Assembly: GCA_020796225.1 (NCBI GenBank)
Contig: CM036758.1
Span: 60,723,274-60,787,273 of the forward strand
Direction of reading: 5' to 3'
DNA length: 64,000 nucleotides
DNA from: Arion vulgaris
Lineage: Eukaryota; Mollusca; Gastropoda; Stylommatophora; Arionidae
Below, in pieces: positions 20,385 through 31,344 of the stretch. The notes under the pieces were generated by a model, which saw nothing but the letters and a program-made list of their open reading frames with translations, was not told the DNA's origin and searched no databases. Every line of letters starts with the position of its first letter. Positions within the stretch are counted from its first letter, which is position 1. The position numbers and the translations under genes are program-made.

Positions 20385-20612
20385 TCTTCTTCTTCTCTTC
20401 CACAATTTACTTCTTTATAGAAGTGCTGTGGGGTGTGGGGGAGTGTAGTGATCTAGTGTGTGCTTGTTTTAAAACACTTTGTAAGCTGATATTCATTTTC
20501 GTAAGGCTGTTCTTGATGCCGTCGCTCCATCTTTTGCGTGGTCTTCCTCTTGCTTTGTACTCATTATACTTTTCTGCGTGGCTCTCTATGGTAGGCGTAA
20601 CAGGAACAACTT
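20385..20612 (-). pseudogene. LINE-H 3' end
   Basis: Same end as 40190-40612: a CTTCTTCTTC tail, ACTTCTTTATAGAAGTG hairpin, GTGTGCTTGTTTTAAAAC, then the reverse of the basic C-terminal coding part (RPRK.W.D.IKN on the minus strand). Confidence 0.75.
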
Positions 20613-20739
20613 ACTTACTCTGAGAAATGGTTAATTAGTATTCTAAATCTTATCACCTGCATCTTACATGACAGATGGAAATATGTTCTTGCCTGTTGCT
20701 AACAAAATATGGCTTAAACATTTATAAGTTCATATTTCA

Positions 20740-21345
20740 ATACATCATCAGGTGCCGTGCCGCTGGCGTAGGCGATCATGGATCTCCACAAATCTCTGTT
20801 GTTGGTGTTTGCTGTCAATTCAGATGTTGATGCTCTACCGTGCCGTGAAGCCAGGCTATCCAAAATTTTCTCTCCTTTCTTCCCTGTCTTGTCTACCCTC
20901 GATTTTACCGGTTGTCACAATGTGTTCTAAACCTCCCTCCTCATCACATGCCCGAAAAATGATGACTGCCTCTTTCTTATATTGATGATAAGTCTTCTCT
21001 GTGACTTGATCTCATTCAATACCTCAACATTAGTAATTTTAGCAGCCCCTGGGATTCTCATCTTTCTTCTGTAAAACCACATTTCTGTGGCCTCAGTGAT
21101 TTTTCTTCTGTGTGTTCATTGTCAATGACTGGCATCCGTATGTCATAATTTCAATACACGGAGCCCGTGATAAAATTCTTATCTGAACCTGGTCTTCTCC
21201 ATTTCAATACACGGAGCGGTGATAAATTCTTATCTGAACCTGGTCTTCTCCATTTCAATACACGGAGCACGTGATAAAATTCTTATCTGAACCTGGTCTT
21301 CTCCATTTCCACTTATCTTCATCTTCTTCTAACGTTTTCAGACAT
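20740..21345 (-). pseudogene. LINE-G-like RT C-terminal fragment
   Basis: In reverse it encodes the C-terminal part after the RT domain, including an [10 protein letters not shown] match around 21060-21105, and ends with GGCGTAGGCGATCATGG near 20765 and an ATCATC tail. A 62-bp segment is tripled at 21149-21310. Confidence 0.7.
21149..21310. repeat. 62-bp tandem triplication within a LINE fragment
   Basis: TTTCAATACACGGAGC begins three units, each ending CTGGTCTTCTCCA. They differ by 1-3 bp. Confidence 0.9.
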
Positions 21346-21359
21346 CGATTTATATACTT

Positions 21360-21830
21360 TAAATTAGTTAGTGGTCAACCAGAGTCCATGTACGTCTCCG
21401 TATAAGTTCTTGGAGTGACATCGATTTGTATAGTTTAAATTGTTAGTGGTCACCAGTCCATGTACATCTCCGTATAGCTTGTCTTGACAGAACTCGATTT
21501 GTATACTTTAAAGTAGTGGTCAACCGAGTCCATGTACATCTCGTATAGCTGTCTTGACTGACATCGATTTGTATACTTTTAAAGAGTTAGTGGTCAACCA
21601 GAGTCCATGTAACGTCTCCGTATAGCTTGTCTTGGACTGATATGGAGATTGGCCATGTATTTTCTCTGTGTTCCGTGTATGTTGGACATTCTTGCAGTAT
21701 GTGTGTCTCTGTCATCTTGCTGGTGCCACATGTAGATATATCAGAAGGGCATATTTTGTACTTGTTAAACAGATGGTACCTCAGCCTATTGTGACCTGTT
21801 CGTATCGGAAAACTCACAACCTGTTCTTCA
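21360..21830 (-). pseudogene. RNase-H LINE C-terminus with repeated 3' end
   Basis: In reverse, 21817-21640 reads TGHNRLRYHLFNKYKI, CGTSKMTETHILQECPTY and TWPISISVQDKLYGDV: the zinc-knuckle-like C-terminus of RNase-H LINEs. Beyond it (21365-21625) the last 60-80 bp is present about four times (GTGGTCAACCAGAGTCCATG and variants), with unequal small deletions. Confidence 0.75.
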
Positions 21831-22253
21831 CTATTAAGTTAGTAGTATGCGTCATCATTTTCATGACCTGGGTGATATCTCCCCCCACTTGTTCTTGTAG
21901 GCCATTTTTATCCGTACTTTTGTTTCCTCATATGTCATACTGGTGTCTGTCTGTGGTAGCCTGCTGTCTGCTTTTATATTCACTTAACAAACTACCAACT
22001 AAAACATATTTTTATCCATGGTGTTCCCCCTCTTTTCCTACCTTGGAAAAATATCTGCGTACGCCCATGCCATCTTTACTAAACAAGCATCATATTCTAG
22101 TTATATCTTCTATATATGCATGGATAAGATAAACACATTAAGTTGTGATATATTATTTACTGGAACCGCCCAATAACGGAATACTGTAAACACATAAAAA
22201 TTCAGCTCTTAGATTATGTTGTGTAAAATAGAACTCATTCTTGGCAACTTATA
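21831..22253. other. no recognisable feature
   Basis: The 154-codon frame beginning in the LINE above continues here without a recognisable motif. Nothing else seen. Confidence 0.4.
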
Positions 22254-22261
22254 ATTATAAC

Positions 22262-22329
22262 CAGGAGCGGCTCGTCATTAAGGACCAGTGGGGCCCGACC
22301 CCACCAAAAATGACCACGAGCCGCCATTG
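22262..22329. mobile_element. 68-bp hAT-like MITE with 8-bp duplication
   Basis: Ends CAGGAGCGGCTCGT and (reversed) CAATGGCGGCTCGT, with a GGGGCCCGACCCC centre. ATTATAAC flanks both sides (22254-22261 and 22330-22337). It is a shorter relative of 47890-48043. Confidence 0.9.
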
Positions 22330-22426
22330 ATTATAACATTTATTAGTAAATAGGTTACTCAAATGACTCCACTACACTCCGGGAAAACACATTAGTGTCC
22401 CTAAATATGTCAAAGGGTATGCATGC

Positions 22427-22858
22427 TGATGGTTCCTTTGGCTCGCTGGTTAAACACACTGGAGTTCTCTATGGTATAGAGGTTAGCTGCTTGCACATCG
22501 TTGAAAAGGTATTCGGTTCGCTCCGTCGTGGAGACATCGGGATATTTTTCCAGAGATCCCTGATATCAGTGTAGGGAAGATCGAGCTCCTAGTCCTATCA
22601 GAGACGGACTTCAGCAAGTAAAAGAACCATTGGCAGTTCAAAATCAAGAAGAGCAGGCCGTCCTGGCAAAATTCATTAGAAAGAATTAAAAATAAAAGTC
22701 CTACAAAAATATCTTCACCATCTTCAAAATTATATCGGGAACCCTCGCCGGTGCTGTAGAGTTCGTGCACTGCAGCCGGGATCGTCCTGTGTAAGAAAGA
22801 TATTGGAGCGCACATGGTTACTCACCGAAGTGCAGTGATGATTGTCCTATCATCATTG
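22427..22858 (+). mobile_element. SINE-C, complete
   Basis: Head CTTTGGCTCGCTGGTTAAAC, B-box-like TATTCGGTTCGCTCC, CCAGAGATCCCTGAT, CTAGTCCTATCAGAGACGG, CAAGAAGAGCAGGC, and end CACATGGTTACTCACCG followed by ATGATTGTCCTATCAT. Confidence 0.85.
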
Positions 22859-22997
22859 ATAGAGGTGCCTAAAATAACTTTATAATATAGCCTGCTTCCA
22901 CATACTTTGTTCCACAGATACACAAAAAGTGACATCTACCGGTGCCTAAATTGACGACAATAGTCCCCCGTCATTCATTGTCTTATAATAACTTACC

Positions 22998-23251
22998 ACC
23001 CATGTGGTGCCGGAGCCCACAAGGGAAGTATATTAAAACTGACACCTGCACGGCATGTCGTAAGAGGCGACCAGGTAGGGTCTAGGAAAGCTACCATAGT
23101 AAATAACAATCATCGCAGAAATCGTACGTGCTGTTCTATTTGTAGGCGCATAACTGGCACACCATACAATCGTTCAGGCTAAGATCACATATCAATCACA
23201 AAGAGTGATTTAATAAGTAGTCGATAGGTAGGGTTCAAAGAAGAAGAAGCC
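22998..23251 (+). mobile_element. SINE-B1
   Basis: CCATGTGGTGCCGGAGCCC start, GGCATGTCGTAAGAGGCGAC core, then the usual body with several substitutions and a (GAA)n end. Confidence 0.85.
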
Positions 23252-23254
23252 GAT

Positions 23255-23675
23255 AACAGTTCACAAATTGACATATGTCGACGCCTATGCTCAACTCTAT
23301 TTTTGCATACTCAGCAAACAAATACGATTACTATTTGCTGAAATGGATTCTCAATAACGATTACATTTTCTAAACTAGGTATAATAATTACTATGAAGAC
23401 CAATATTCGAAGGAACGATTATTTGATCTGTAATTTTACAAGCGAAGATCGAACAGATATGTCTTGTCCTTTGATTTGATTTGATCAAAATATCCACTGT
23501 TAGTAGTTTCTGAAGTAGATGCAAGCACGTTAAATATATACAATTATAGTGTAGATAATAATACGTGTATTGTTACAATGACTGGTATTCTATGGAGTAG
23601 TTTAAAGCTGAGTTTGTAAACGGACATTCCCATATCTTCTACCTGTATTTATCTCTAATTAGAGCAGAGAAATTG
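23255..23675. other. no recognisable feature
   Basis: AT-rich. A GATTTGATTTGAT run at 23470. No repeat family matched. Confidence 0.4.
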
Positions 23676-23677
23676 AT

Positions 23678-23932
23678 TTCTTCAAACGCTTCATATCGAC
23701 CACTTGTTAACGACTCTGTGTGATGTGTATGTGATCCGAGCATAAGATGGATTGTACGTTGTGCCAGTTATGCACCTACAAGTAGGCCAGGACATCCGAT
23801 TTCTGTGACACTTTTTATTTACTAGGGCAGCTTCCCAAGTTCCCTACCTCAGTCGCCTCTTACTAAATGCCGTGTAGGTAGCAGTGGTACTATTCCGGGC
23901 TTCCCTTGCGGGCCTCGGCACCACATGGGCGT
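23678..23932 (-). mobile_element. SINE-B1
   Basis: Reverse copy with CATATCGACCACTTGTTAAC, CGCCTCTTACTAAATGCCG (core with substitutions) and GGCCTCGGCACCACATGGG. Confidence 0.85.
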
Positions 23933-24059
23933 ATTTCTGAATAAATCTATTTGTTTTTGTCTCTATCCTGTTCTAATCGGTTCAAATTTTGGTTGTCAAA
24001 ACCTTCAGCAAAAATCATTGGCCTCAAAAGATCGAAATCTGACTAAACATCGTAGATTT

Positions 24060-24115
24060 ATTCAAACCTGCAACCTTCAGAACGCAAGGCAAACGTCTTA
24101 ACCACGTCGCTCTAG
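24060..24115 (-). mobile_element. SINE-D head fragment
   Basis: The reverse reading contains the B-box complement TTCAAACCTGCAACCTTC and GGCAAACGTCTTAACCAC. A SINE-B1 lies just beyond. Confidence 0.6.
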
Positions 24116-24140
24116 ATATCTACGTTTTTGTACGTACTTT

Positions 24141-24399
24141 CGTCCGTGTGGTTCCGGGGCCCGCAAGGAAGCAAATAATAGTATCACTGCGACCTACAAG
24201 GCATGTCGTAAGAGGCGACTGATGTAGGACCTAGGAAACTTCCTAGTAAATAAAAGCATCGCATAAATCGAATGTGCTGGCCGACGTGTAGGCGTATAAC
24301 TGGCACAACGTACAATCAATCTTAGGCTTAGATCACATACAAATCACAAAGAGTGGTTAACAATGGCTGACATGGAGCGTTCGAAGAAGAAGAAGAAAA
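24141..24399 (+). mobile_element. SINE-B1 with 10-bp target duplication
   Basis: Complete copy from CGTCCGTGTGGTTCCGGGGC to a (GAA)n tail. TACGTACTTT lies at 24131-24140 and again at 24400-24409, which shows that B1 moves as a unit and defines its ends. Confidence 0.9.
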
Positions 24400-24409
24400 T
24401 ACGTACTTT

Positions 24410-24835
24410 ACTTGAACACGTAACTGACTTTTTATCGTCTTTTTTCAGATAAAACTAGGAACTTAACCTCACCTACTTTGTCAGAAATCTTGAAATCGAA
24501 CCGAATATATTTTGAAGAGAGAAACAAGCTCTACGTAACAGACCACCCACCAGCCATCTTTTCCAACTCCCAAATCCACAATTGTACATTTCAAAATTCT
24601 TGAAACATGATCCAAAATAATAGATATCGCATCAGATTTCAATTAAGAATGATTTTCGTGGTCTGAAACAAGAAACTTTCAACATTTCATACGACCTATG
24701 CTATTTTCAAAACATATATTATTCTATCTCAAATGTGACAGATGACATTTGAAATAAGATATGTTCCTTACTTATTAATATCTGTTCAATATAGTTTTTT
24801 TGGTTCTTCAAAAATTGTTATAATATAGATGAGGC
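24410..24835. other. no recognisable feature
   Basis: AT-rich, no matches seen. Confidence 0.4.
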
Positions 24836-24837
24836 TG

Positions 24838-24995
24838 TAGAAAAACTATGTAGAATGACGTAACACGTAATCACAAAGTACTGTAGTTTTACAAATTACA
24901 AAAACAATGACAATATTCAGCAACGTTTCGACCAACAAGGCCTTTATCAATAAACGAACATGAGGAGTGACGACATATGGACGACTACATAAGGA
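24838..24995. mobile_element. FB-F, single arm
   Basis: ATGTAGAATGACGTAACACG through CAAAGTACTGTAGTTTTAC matches the left arms at 28130 and 52412. The hairpin motif lies at 24923-24949 and the spacer resembles the 28264-28303 loop. The inverted second arm is absent. Confidence 0.7.
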
Positions 24996-25019
24996 GACAT
25001 TCACACGTTTCTAATTAAA

Positions 25020-25105
25020 ATCTGGGAAGAAAAACAAATAACGAAATAAATGTAACACAAAAACACACATAAAAACTAGAAATAGAAAAGAAGAGAAACA
25101 ATAAA
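25020..25105. repeat. 80-bp dispersed repeat (also 26873-26950)
   Basis: AATAACGAAATAAATGTAAC and then AAAACTAGAAATAGAAAAG occur almost identically at 26880-26940. Function unknown. Confidence 0.7.
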
Positions 25106-25455
25106 AAATCAAGTAAATATATAACTTGAATACATGCAACATATGCACATGTAGATTACAAGGCGTGAGAATAGAACGCACTAAGAAGCATAGAAATGTA
25201 ATACGTTGAGTCCACATGATCGTAAGGTACCATACAACGAAATCAACCGATTCTCCAGAGCAAATCGATTACGATCATCCGAGGAACATGATCGGATTGC
25301 TGTGACCTGGACATCGTGAGCTACTAAATGGGCAGTATCAAAAATTGTTTAATATATATAATAAATATTCTTCTTCTTCCTCCATTTCCAAGTTGGGTTG
25401 ATTACTGCAGATACATCCCGTTCCATTCATCTTTGTTTTTAACATTCTACTATTT

Positions 25456-25667
25456 GCCCGTCTGCCCAGCGTGTTCGTAGCGCGTTGGACTACGGGTGAT
25501 TATCCCTCTGTGTGTGAGGGTTCAATTCCGCGGGATGGCAGAAAAAGTCACAGATTCCCCAGATTTACGGTGTTCGTGGCACCGAACCGAAGGGTTACGA
25601 TGTCCATGGCACCGAGCCGAAGTGCCGAAAAGCTCAAGTGCTTCTGGATAGGGAAAAAAAACAAAAA
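25456..25667 (+). mobile_element. SINE-A with target duplication
   Basis: Full copy with GTAGCGCGTTGGACTACGGG and a GTTCAATTCCGCGG box. AACATTCTACT is at 25441-25451 and 25668-25678. Confidence 0.9.
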
Positions 25668-25699
25668 AACATTCTACTTATGATTGTTGCTTTCAAGTA

Positions 25700-25880
25700 T
25701 ATCTAGATCTGGGCAGTCGTTGGGACGAAGATAGTAAGCCTTGCGTTCTGAAGTCGTTGGTTCGAATCCGAACCGTGTCATTCGGTTTATGAGTGTATTT
25801 TGTGTTGGAGATATCGGGTTGTTTCTAGTGTTCTTGCTTTGTACAATAGTCTCGGACCAGGGCTTGTCATTTCTGAGAAG
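25700..25880 (+). mobile_element. SINE-D-like element
   Basis: TAAGCCTTGCGTTCTGAAG and GGTTCGAATCCGAACCG give a tRNA-like head. The body (GTTCTTGCTTTGTACAATAG, CTCGGACCAGG) is a diverged SINE-D body. Confidence 0.6.
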
Positions 25881-26195
25881 AATGACAGAGTCATGGTTAT
25901 ATGACATAGTAGAATCATGTCAAAGAGCAACAATAACAATCACCCATGCCACAAGAACAGCGCAAGACAAAAACAGAAAACCGTGACATTGGGCAACAAT
26001 CCGGTAGCAGTGTGACGACAAAAGAAGAAGAAGAATATGACAGAGTCATGGTTAGATGACATAGTAGAATCATGTCAAAGAGCAACAATAACAATCACCC
26101 ATGCTACTAGAACAGCGCAAAACAAAAACAGAAAAGCACGACACTGGGCAACAACCTGGTAGCAGTGTGACGACAGAATAAGAACGAAGAAGAAG
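25881..26195 (+). repeat. LINE-J 3' end in two tandem copies
   Basis: ATGACAGAGTCATGGTTA starts near 25881 and again near 26037. Both run through GCGCAARACAAAAACAGAAA and GTAGCAGTGTGACGACA to (GAA)n. The same end closes LINE-J at 62320 and, reversed, 31345. Confidence 0.85.
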
Positions 26196-26249
26196 ATAAG
26201 TCAAACGAGGAAATCCGAGACTGAGTCATATACGGAAATACAGTGCAAT

Positions 26250-26950
26250 GACAGCAGAGAAAGCTCACAACGTGTGAAATGAAATGCTTGAGGAAGGCCG
26301 GAGGGGGGCGGTCACTAGAAAAGACAGACTACGAAATCAGGACATCAGAAGCAGAGTGGTTATAACTTCATGCACCGAATACATCGACAAAAATGCAGTG
26401 ACCTACCAGCTGGTACCATTACTACAAACAACACCCACAGATCAAGATGGAAGTGAAAAGACAGATGATAAAATGTATTTTCCTACCAACACTTTGTTAC
26501 CAGTGCCAAACTTGGTCTCTTACAGCAACACATCACTGAAAGCTCATCACGTGTGAAATGAAATGCTTGAGAAAGGCAGTGGGGGTCACTAGGAAAGACA
26601 GACTACGAAATGAGGACATCAGAAGCAGAGTGGTTATAACTTCATGCACCGAATACATCGAAAGACAACAAATGCAGTGGTTTGGACATTTAAGGAAAAT
26701 GGAACACAACTAACCACCACTAACAAGAAATACGAATATAACACAACAAGGGCGACTCATCAGGCCCTAGAACGCAAATTAAAGTCCCCACCCCTACGCT
26801 TAACTGCAAGAGTGGACAACCAATTCCATCTTCCACCTGGGAAAAAACAATAGACAGTGCAATGAAGACAATAAAAACGAATAACGAAATAAATGTAACA
26901 CAAAAACACACATAAAAACTAGAAATAGAAAAGAAGAGAAATAGTGAAAA
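26250..26950 (+). pseudogene. LINE-K RT C-terminal fragment with internal duplication
   Basis: Conceptual pieces TCEMKCLRKAVGVTRKDRLR, NEDIRSR and QQMQWFGHLRKMEHN show the basic C-terminal region of an RTE-like LINE. A roughly 120-bp block (GAAATGAAATGCTTGAG to CACCGAATACATCGA) occurs at 26278 and again at 26555. The 3' UTR part matches 63080-63190. Confidence 0.7.
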
Positions 26951-26954
26951 TAAA

Positions 26955-27430
26955 TGTACAATCCTTGATATTTAGACACTATTTTTATTTAAGTTTTCTT
27001 CAATATTGTCTCTCCATCGTTTTCTTGGTCGGTCTCTCTTCCCCTTCAACCTTCTTTGCATATACAATCATAGACTCTCTGTTTTTTGCTATTCTTGAAT
27101 TATGACATAGTCATCGGATTGTATTAATGAACTTTCATGACGGTGGTAATTCATGATTTAAACGGTTGCCTCCGGTAACATAAGGCCGACTAGCTCAGGC
27201 TGGAGGTAGAAAATTCCTGTTTAATGGGTGCTGGTTTTTGTATATGTTTAATAGAACACTGTAGGCTTTTATTGCAATTTTACCCAATGTTATTAATCCA
27301 TCGAAATTTAATGACGATTTTTTTTTAAAAATACTGATATTCCTTAGCTTTAATTTTAACTTGTAACATGTAATATAGATTCAACATTGTAGAATCAATA
27401 GAAATATATAGAAATATATTTTTAAAATTT
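26955..27430. other. no recognisable feature
   Basis: No family match beyond short AT-rich words. Confidence 0.4.
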
Positions 27431-27442
27431 ATAAAAATCTAT

Positions 27443-27647
27443 TTTTCCCCCGATCCAGAAGCACTTGAGCTTTCCAGCTCTTCGGCTGGGTGCCATGGAC
27501 ATCGTAACCCTTCGGTTCGGTACCACTAACACCGTAAATCTGGAGAACCTGTGGCTTTTTCTTCCAGTCCGCGGAATTGAACTCGCACTCACAGAGTGCT
27601 AGTCACACCATCGTCCAACGCGCTACGAACACGCTGGGCAGACGGGC
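27443..27647 (-). mobile_element. SINE-A with target duplication
   Basis: Full reverse copy. ATAAAAATCTAT at 27431-27442 and ATAAAATCTAT at 27648-27658 flank it, differing by one base. Confidence 0.9.
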
Positions 27648-27748
27648 ATAAAATCTATAAAACCCTACATCAGAAAGTTACTAGAAGAGCCCCAAACCCG
27701 AAGTCAGAAAGAAAACCTTTACAACCTGACACAAAGAATGAAAAGTGA

Positions 27749-28090
27749 TTATGACAGCGGTTATGACGAACAAGCTCAATCTGCCGTATGCAGTTATATT
27801 GCGAGTGTAGAAAGCTGGATTTTGTCATGATTGATGTTCCTTCGACAAGAATTGCAATTCAAGTGATGAACAGTTTTGTGTTGCTACATTAGCGACGGCC
27901 ATATGCATTTTATGCGGAGCAGGTTTCTTTTTGTGGCGGTACGCGGCTGTTTCATTCTGGAATTAGTTTACGTAGGAAACATTTCACAGTTGTTAGCATT
28001 TCGTGTGATTTTCATTGGCACAGGAACGGAGCAATTATGGGGTGACCCGTTGCAGTGAAGTTGGAACCGTACTTATGAACTATGAACTAT
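27749..28090 (+). mobile_element. Ret-E retroposon with 13-bp duplication
   Basis: GAATGAAAAGTGA at 27736-27748 repeats at 28091-28103. The 342-bp insert has no clear tRNA head and ends in TATGAACTATGAACTAT. A 60-codon frame (27876-28058, starting MCCYISDGHMHF) is shared with other copies. Its length is too short to call a gene. Confidence 0.85.
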
Positions 28091-28129
28091 GAATGAAAAG
28101 TGAAAATGTGTACTATGCTAGTATTGAAA

Positions 28130-28435
28130 CAATACGTAAACAAAGTACTGTAGTTTTAAAATTACAAAACAATGACAATATACAGCAACGTTTCGACCAA
28201 CAAGGCCTTTATCAAGCAAACGAACAACAGGAGGGACGAATTAAAAAAAAGTACTAACATAAGGACGACTACAAACGGACACAAACGTTTCTAATGAAAA
28301 TATGTTAGAACTTTTGTAAATTCGTCACTCCTGTTGTTCGTTTGCTGATAAACCATATTGGTCGAAACGTTGCTGTATATTGTCATTATTTTTGTAATTT
28401 GTAAAACTACAGTACTTTGTTTACGTGTTTCGCCA
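28130..28435. mobile_element. FB-F palindromic foldback, complete
   Basis: Left arm (GTAAACAAAGTACTGTAG through CGAACAACAGGAG) and right arm (CTCCTGTTGTTCG through CTACAGTACTTTG) are inverted copies of about 130 bp. They surround a 40-bp loop at about 28264-28303. Each arm carries the hairpin motif TTTATCA/TGATAAA with CGAAACGT. Confidence 0.85.
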
Positions 28436-28604
28436 ATCAAATAGGTTTATGGCAGTCTTATCTAGATTGTGATTATTTCAACAATAGTAAAAGTAGGTAT
28501 GTTCTACCTACCAAACATGAACATATGTTGACTATTTGCATAAATATACTTGTATTTTTACATTCTAATTATGAGATATCGATCGTCACTGTAAATAAAA
28601 TATG

Positions 28605-29069
28605 GGACTTGTCTACAATTTCACCGCAGGAAAAGGAAACCTCGCTGACCTAAGTTAAGTGACGTCAGTCCGCCATCAGTGTTTGCTGACGTGAAGGAGA
28701 ACCGGGTTCAAAGGTCACGGATGTGGTGTTTATTGTGTATTCTGTATGTAAATAAGCAGTGTTTTACTTGAATTGGGAGCCCTGAAAAGGACTGTATGTG
28801 GGAATATGAGGTGGAAGGAGGCAGGATGGGACTAGGAGTGTTACTGTGGGGCCAGAAACTTATGGTATCAGCAATAATAGCTACGAAGGGGTTTAAATTT
28901 CTGGATTTAGTCCAGCGACGCCACATAAACTCACTCACTCAGGGAATGACGGGATTTTACGTTAATAACATAAATAATGGGAACCTCTGCGCTATATTTA
29001 GAACAATGCTCGCAAACATTCTATATTTAGAATGACCCAGTTTTTGCGGTGAAATTGTAGACAAGTACC
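28605..29069. mobile_element. 465-bp TIR element with 8-bp duplication
   Basis: The left end GGACTTGTCTACAATTTCAC and the reversed right end GGTACTTGTCTACAATTTCA form terminal inverted repeats of about 25 bp. AAAATATG flanks at 28597-28604 and 29070-29077. An 8-bp duplication suits hAT-type transposition, but the ends are unlike the other hAT elements here. The interior has TGACGTCA at 28661 and an unassigned 79-codon frame (28796-29035). Confidence 0.8.
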
Positions 29070-29081
29070 AAAATATGTTCT

Positions 29082-29521
29082 AAAGCCGAAGGAATGACTT
29101 CAATGCACCGGGATCAACCCCATATGGTGCGGCCCCCTCTCCGCAGAAACGACACTCCATCTGCCGAGAGTATTGTAGAAAGTAGAACTCCGTAGCTCCA
29201 GCAACAATCCTAGGGGGTATCTGGAAAACGTTTTTAGCGACGGCCGTACGCATTTATACGGTGCATGTTTGGTTTTTGTGGTGGTACGGCTGTTTCATTC
29301 TGGAATTAGTTCACACAGGAGACAGTTTACAGTTGTTAGCATTTCGTGTGATTTTCGTTGGCACAGGAACGGAGCAATTATGGTGTGACTCGCTGCAGTG
29401 AAGTTGGAACCGTACATATGAGCTATTGAAATAATAAACTTGTGAACAGTACGACTGGTTCCAGATTCGAACTCTCAACCTTCGGGACGCGAGGCAAGAG
29501 CTTAACCATTTAGCAAGGCTT
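29082..29521 (-). mobile_element. SINE-D interrupted by Ret-E
   Basis: The end (AGCCGAAGGAATGACTTCAA) through CTGCCGAGAGTATTG runs to 29236. The head (TTCCAGATTCGAACTCTC, AGCTTAACCATTTAGC) resumes at 29429-29521. Confidence 0.8.
29237..29428 (+). mobile_element. Ret-E, 5'-truncated, nested in SINE-D
   Basis: Starts at TAGCGACGGCCGTACGC, which is internal to the full element. Ends GTTGGAACCGTACATATGAG. 5' truncation is the pattern of target-primed reverse transcription. Confidence 0.8.
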
Positions 29522-29524
29522 CCC

Positions 29525-29876
29525 CCCTGCCCCCATCCCCCACCTATCCATTGCAAATATTTCCCATGCATCCCATTACTTTCCTGAGAGACTTTATCCG
29601 TGCATAACCCGTTCATTATCAATGCAACACAACATTGCCAACAATATGTCCTTTGATACACAAATTGCAACAGTATATCTAGTTATGAATTGACACAGTG
29701 TTCGAATTGCTTTCCTCTGAACTTTCCCGCTGTGACATTATAGAAGGTATAATGATTACGGTTTGTGACACTGTATTGTCAATTCTAACAAAAGTATGTA
29801 AGACGAGACGTTCTAATATCAGCTTGAGCTAGCAGGGAATAGAAGAGAAGACAAATGCGTTTCTAGAAGCATAACG
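29525..29876. other. no recognisable feature
   Basis: A C-rich run at 29521-29545, then unremarkable sequence. Confidence 0.4.
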
Positions 29877-29879
29877 GAT

Positions 29880-30522
29880 CTGTGGGGTAGAGATTAAGTG
29901 CTGGTCGCTTGTTCCAAACGTACATGGTTTGCGCCCTTGTTGAGCCGTTGTGTTACTTCTCCAGAGATCCCTGATTTCAATGGTGAAATCGAGATTCTAG
30001 TCCTTTCAGAGACGGACGATTTTTTATTTTAATTTTTTTATTTTAACCGATCCAGAAACACTTCAGATTTCAGCTCTTCGGCTCGGTGCCATGGACATCG
30101 TAACCCTTCGGTTTGGTGCCACGAGCACCAGTGAACCTGTGGCTTTTCTGGCAGCCCGCGGATGTGAACCCGCACTCACAGGAGCTTGTCACCCGTAGTC
30201 CAACGCGCTACGAATACGCTGGACAGGCGGGCGAGAGACAGATGATAAAACGTAGGTCTCGTCTTCAATTTTAGTACGTAAAGAAACTTTGGCAGTTCAA
30301 AATTGAGAAGAGCAGGCTGTAAACGCTGCACGGAAAAGTTCATAAAATTATTTAAAATAAAATTTATACGAACATTTCACCATCTTCAAAATGACATCAA
30401 TGATCATTGCCGGTGCTACGTGGTTCGTGCACTGGCGCTGAGATCTTTCCGTGTAAGTAATAGATAGGAAAACACATAGTTGCTCACCGAACTGCAGTGA
30501 GGATGGTCATATTAATCAATCA
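29880..30522 (+). mobile_element. SINE-C interrupted by SINE-A
   Basis: Head region GTGGGGTAGAGATTAAGTG, then CCAGAGATCCCTGATTTC to AGAGACGGACGAT (30020). It resumes after SINE-A with ATAAAACGTAGGTCTC and continues to GGTCATATTAATCAATC. Confidence 0.8.
30040..30233 (-). mobile_element. SINE-A nested in SINE-C
   Basis: Reverse copy with a TTTTTATTTTAA tail and GGACAGGCGGGC end. Flanks AGAGACGGACGAT (30008-30020) and AGAGACAGATGAT (30234-30246) match at 11 of 13 positions. Confidence 0.85.
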
Positions 30523-30539
30523 ACAGATGAAATAATAAT

Positions 30540-31225
30540 TCTTCTTCTTCTCTTCAACCATTTATTTCTTTATATAAGCGTTAGGAAGGAGGGAGGGTGG
30601 GTGAGGGAGCGGATATAGTGATCCTGTATGTGCTTGTTCTAAAGCACTTTGCAAGCTGTTGCTTATTTTCTTAAGGCTGTTCTTGATGCAGTCGCTCCAT
30701 CTTTTACGTGGTCTTTCTCTTGCTCTGTACTCGTTATACTTTTTCTGTGTTGCTCTCTGTGGTAGGCAATACCAGGGCAATCTTGTCAGGTGTCCAAACC
30801 ATTTGAAATGTTGTTCTTTTATGAATTGCATGAATGGTTTCACATTCAGTCTCCTTCTGATTTCTTCGTTTCTAATTTTGTCTCTTATTGTCACACCTGC
30901 AGCTCTTCTAAGACATCACATCTCCGTTGTTATAATTTTCCGCTCATTAGCTGCTGTTATTGGTCATGTTTGACACTGGTAACATAGTGTTGGCCAGACA
31001 TATTGTCACACCTGCAGCTCTTCTAAGACACTTCATCTCTGTCGTTATGATTTTCCGCTCATTAGCTACTGTTATTGGTCATGTTTGACACTGGTAACAT
31101 AGTGTTGGCCAGACATATTGTCACACCTGCAGCTCTTCTAAGACACTTCATCTCTGTCGTTATGATTTTCGCTCATTAGCTGCTGTTATTGGTCATGTTT
31201 GACACTGGTAATATAGTATTGGCCA
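30540..31225 (-). pseudogene. LINE-H RT C-terminal region, with 115-bp triplication
   Basis: In reverse a 110-codon frame (30894-30562) reads TIRDKIRNEEIRRRL, QFIKEQHFKWFGHLTRLPWY, RERPRKRWSDCIKNSL: the basic C-terminus of an RTE-like LINE. Upstream, the block TTGGTCATGTTTGACACTGG recurs near 30961, 31077 and 31190. The 3' end carries (GAA)n on the minus strand. Confidence 0.8.
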
Positions 31226-31344
31226 GAAAATCGTTCTTATAAGATTTGTTAAAATTTATAAAATGGAATACTAGCATATTTGTTTCTACAAACAGAGAAT
31301 CTTTTTTTATAGTATCACATCTACTTAGTTTTACTGTAGTATGC

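Noticed and set aside
28345..28370. Complete, active hammerhead ribozyme
   Set aside because: Only stem II and the flanking core are recognisable; the position equivalent to G8 is A in all copies and stems I/III could not be paired with confidence.
28796..29035. 79-codon ORF as a transposase fragment
   Set aside because: No catalytic motif or similarity to a known transposase is visible; it sits in a small non-autonomous TIR element.
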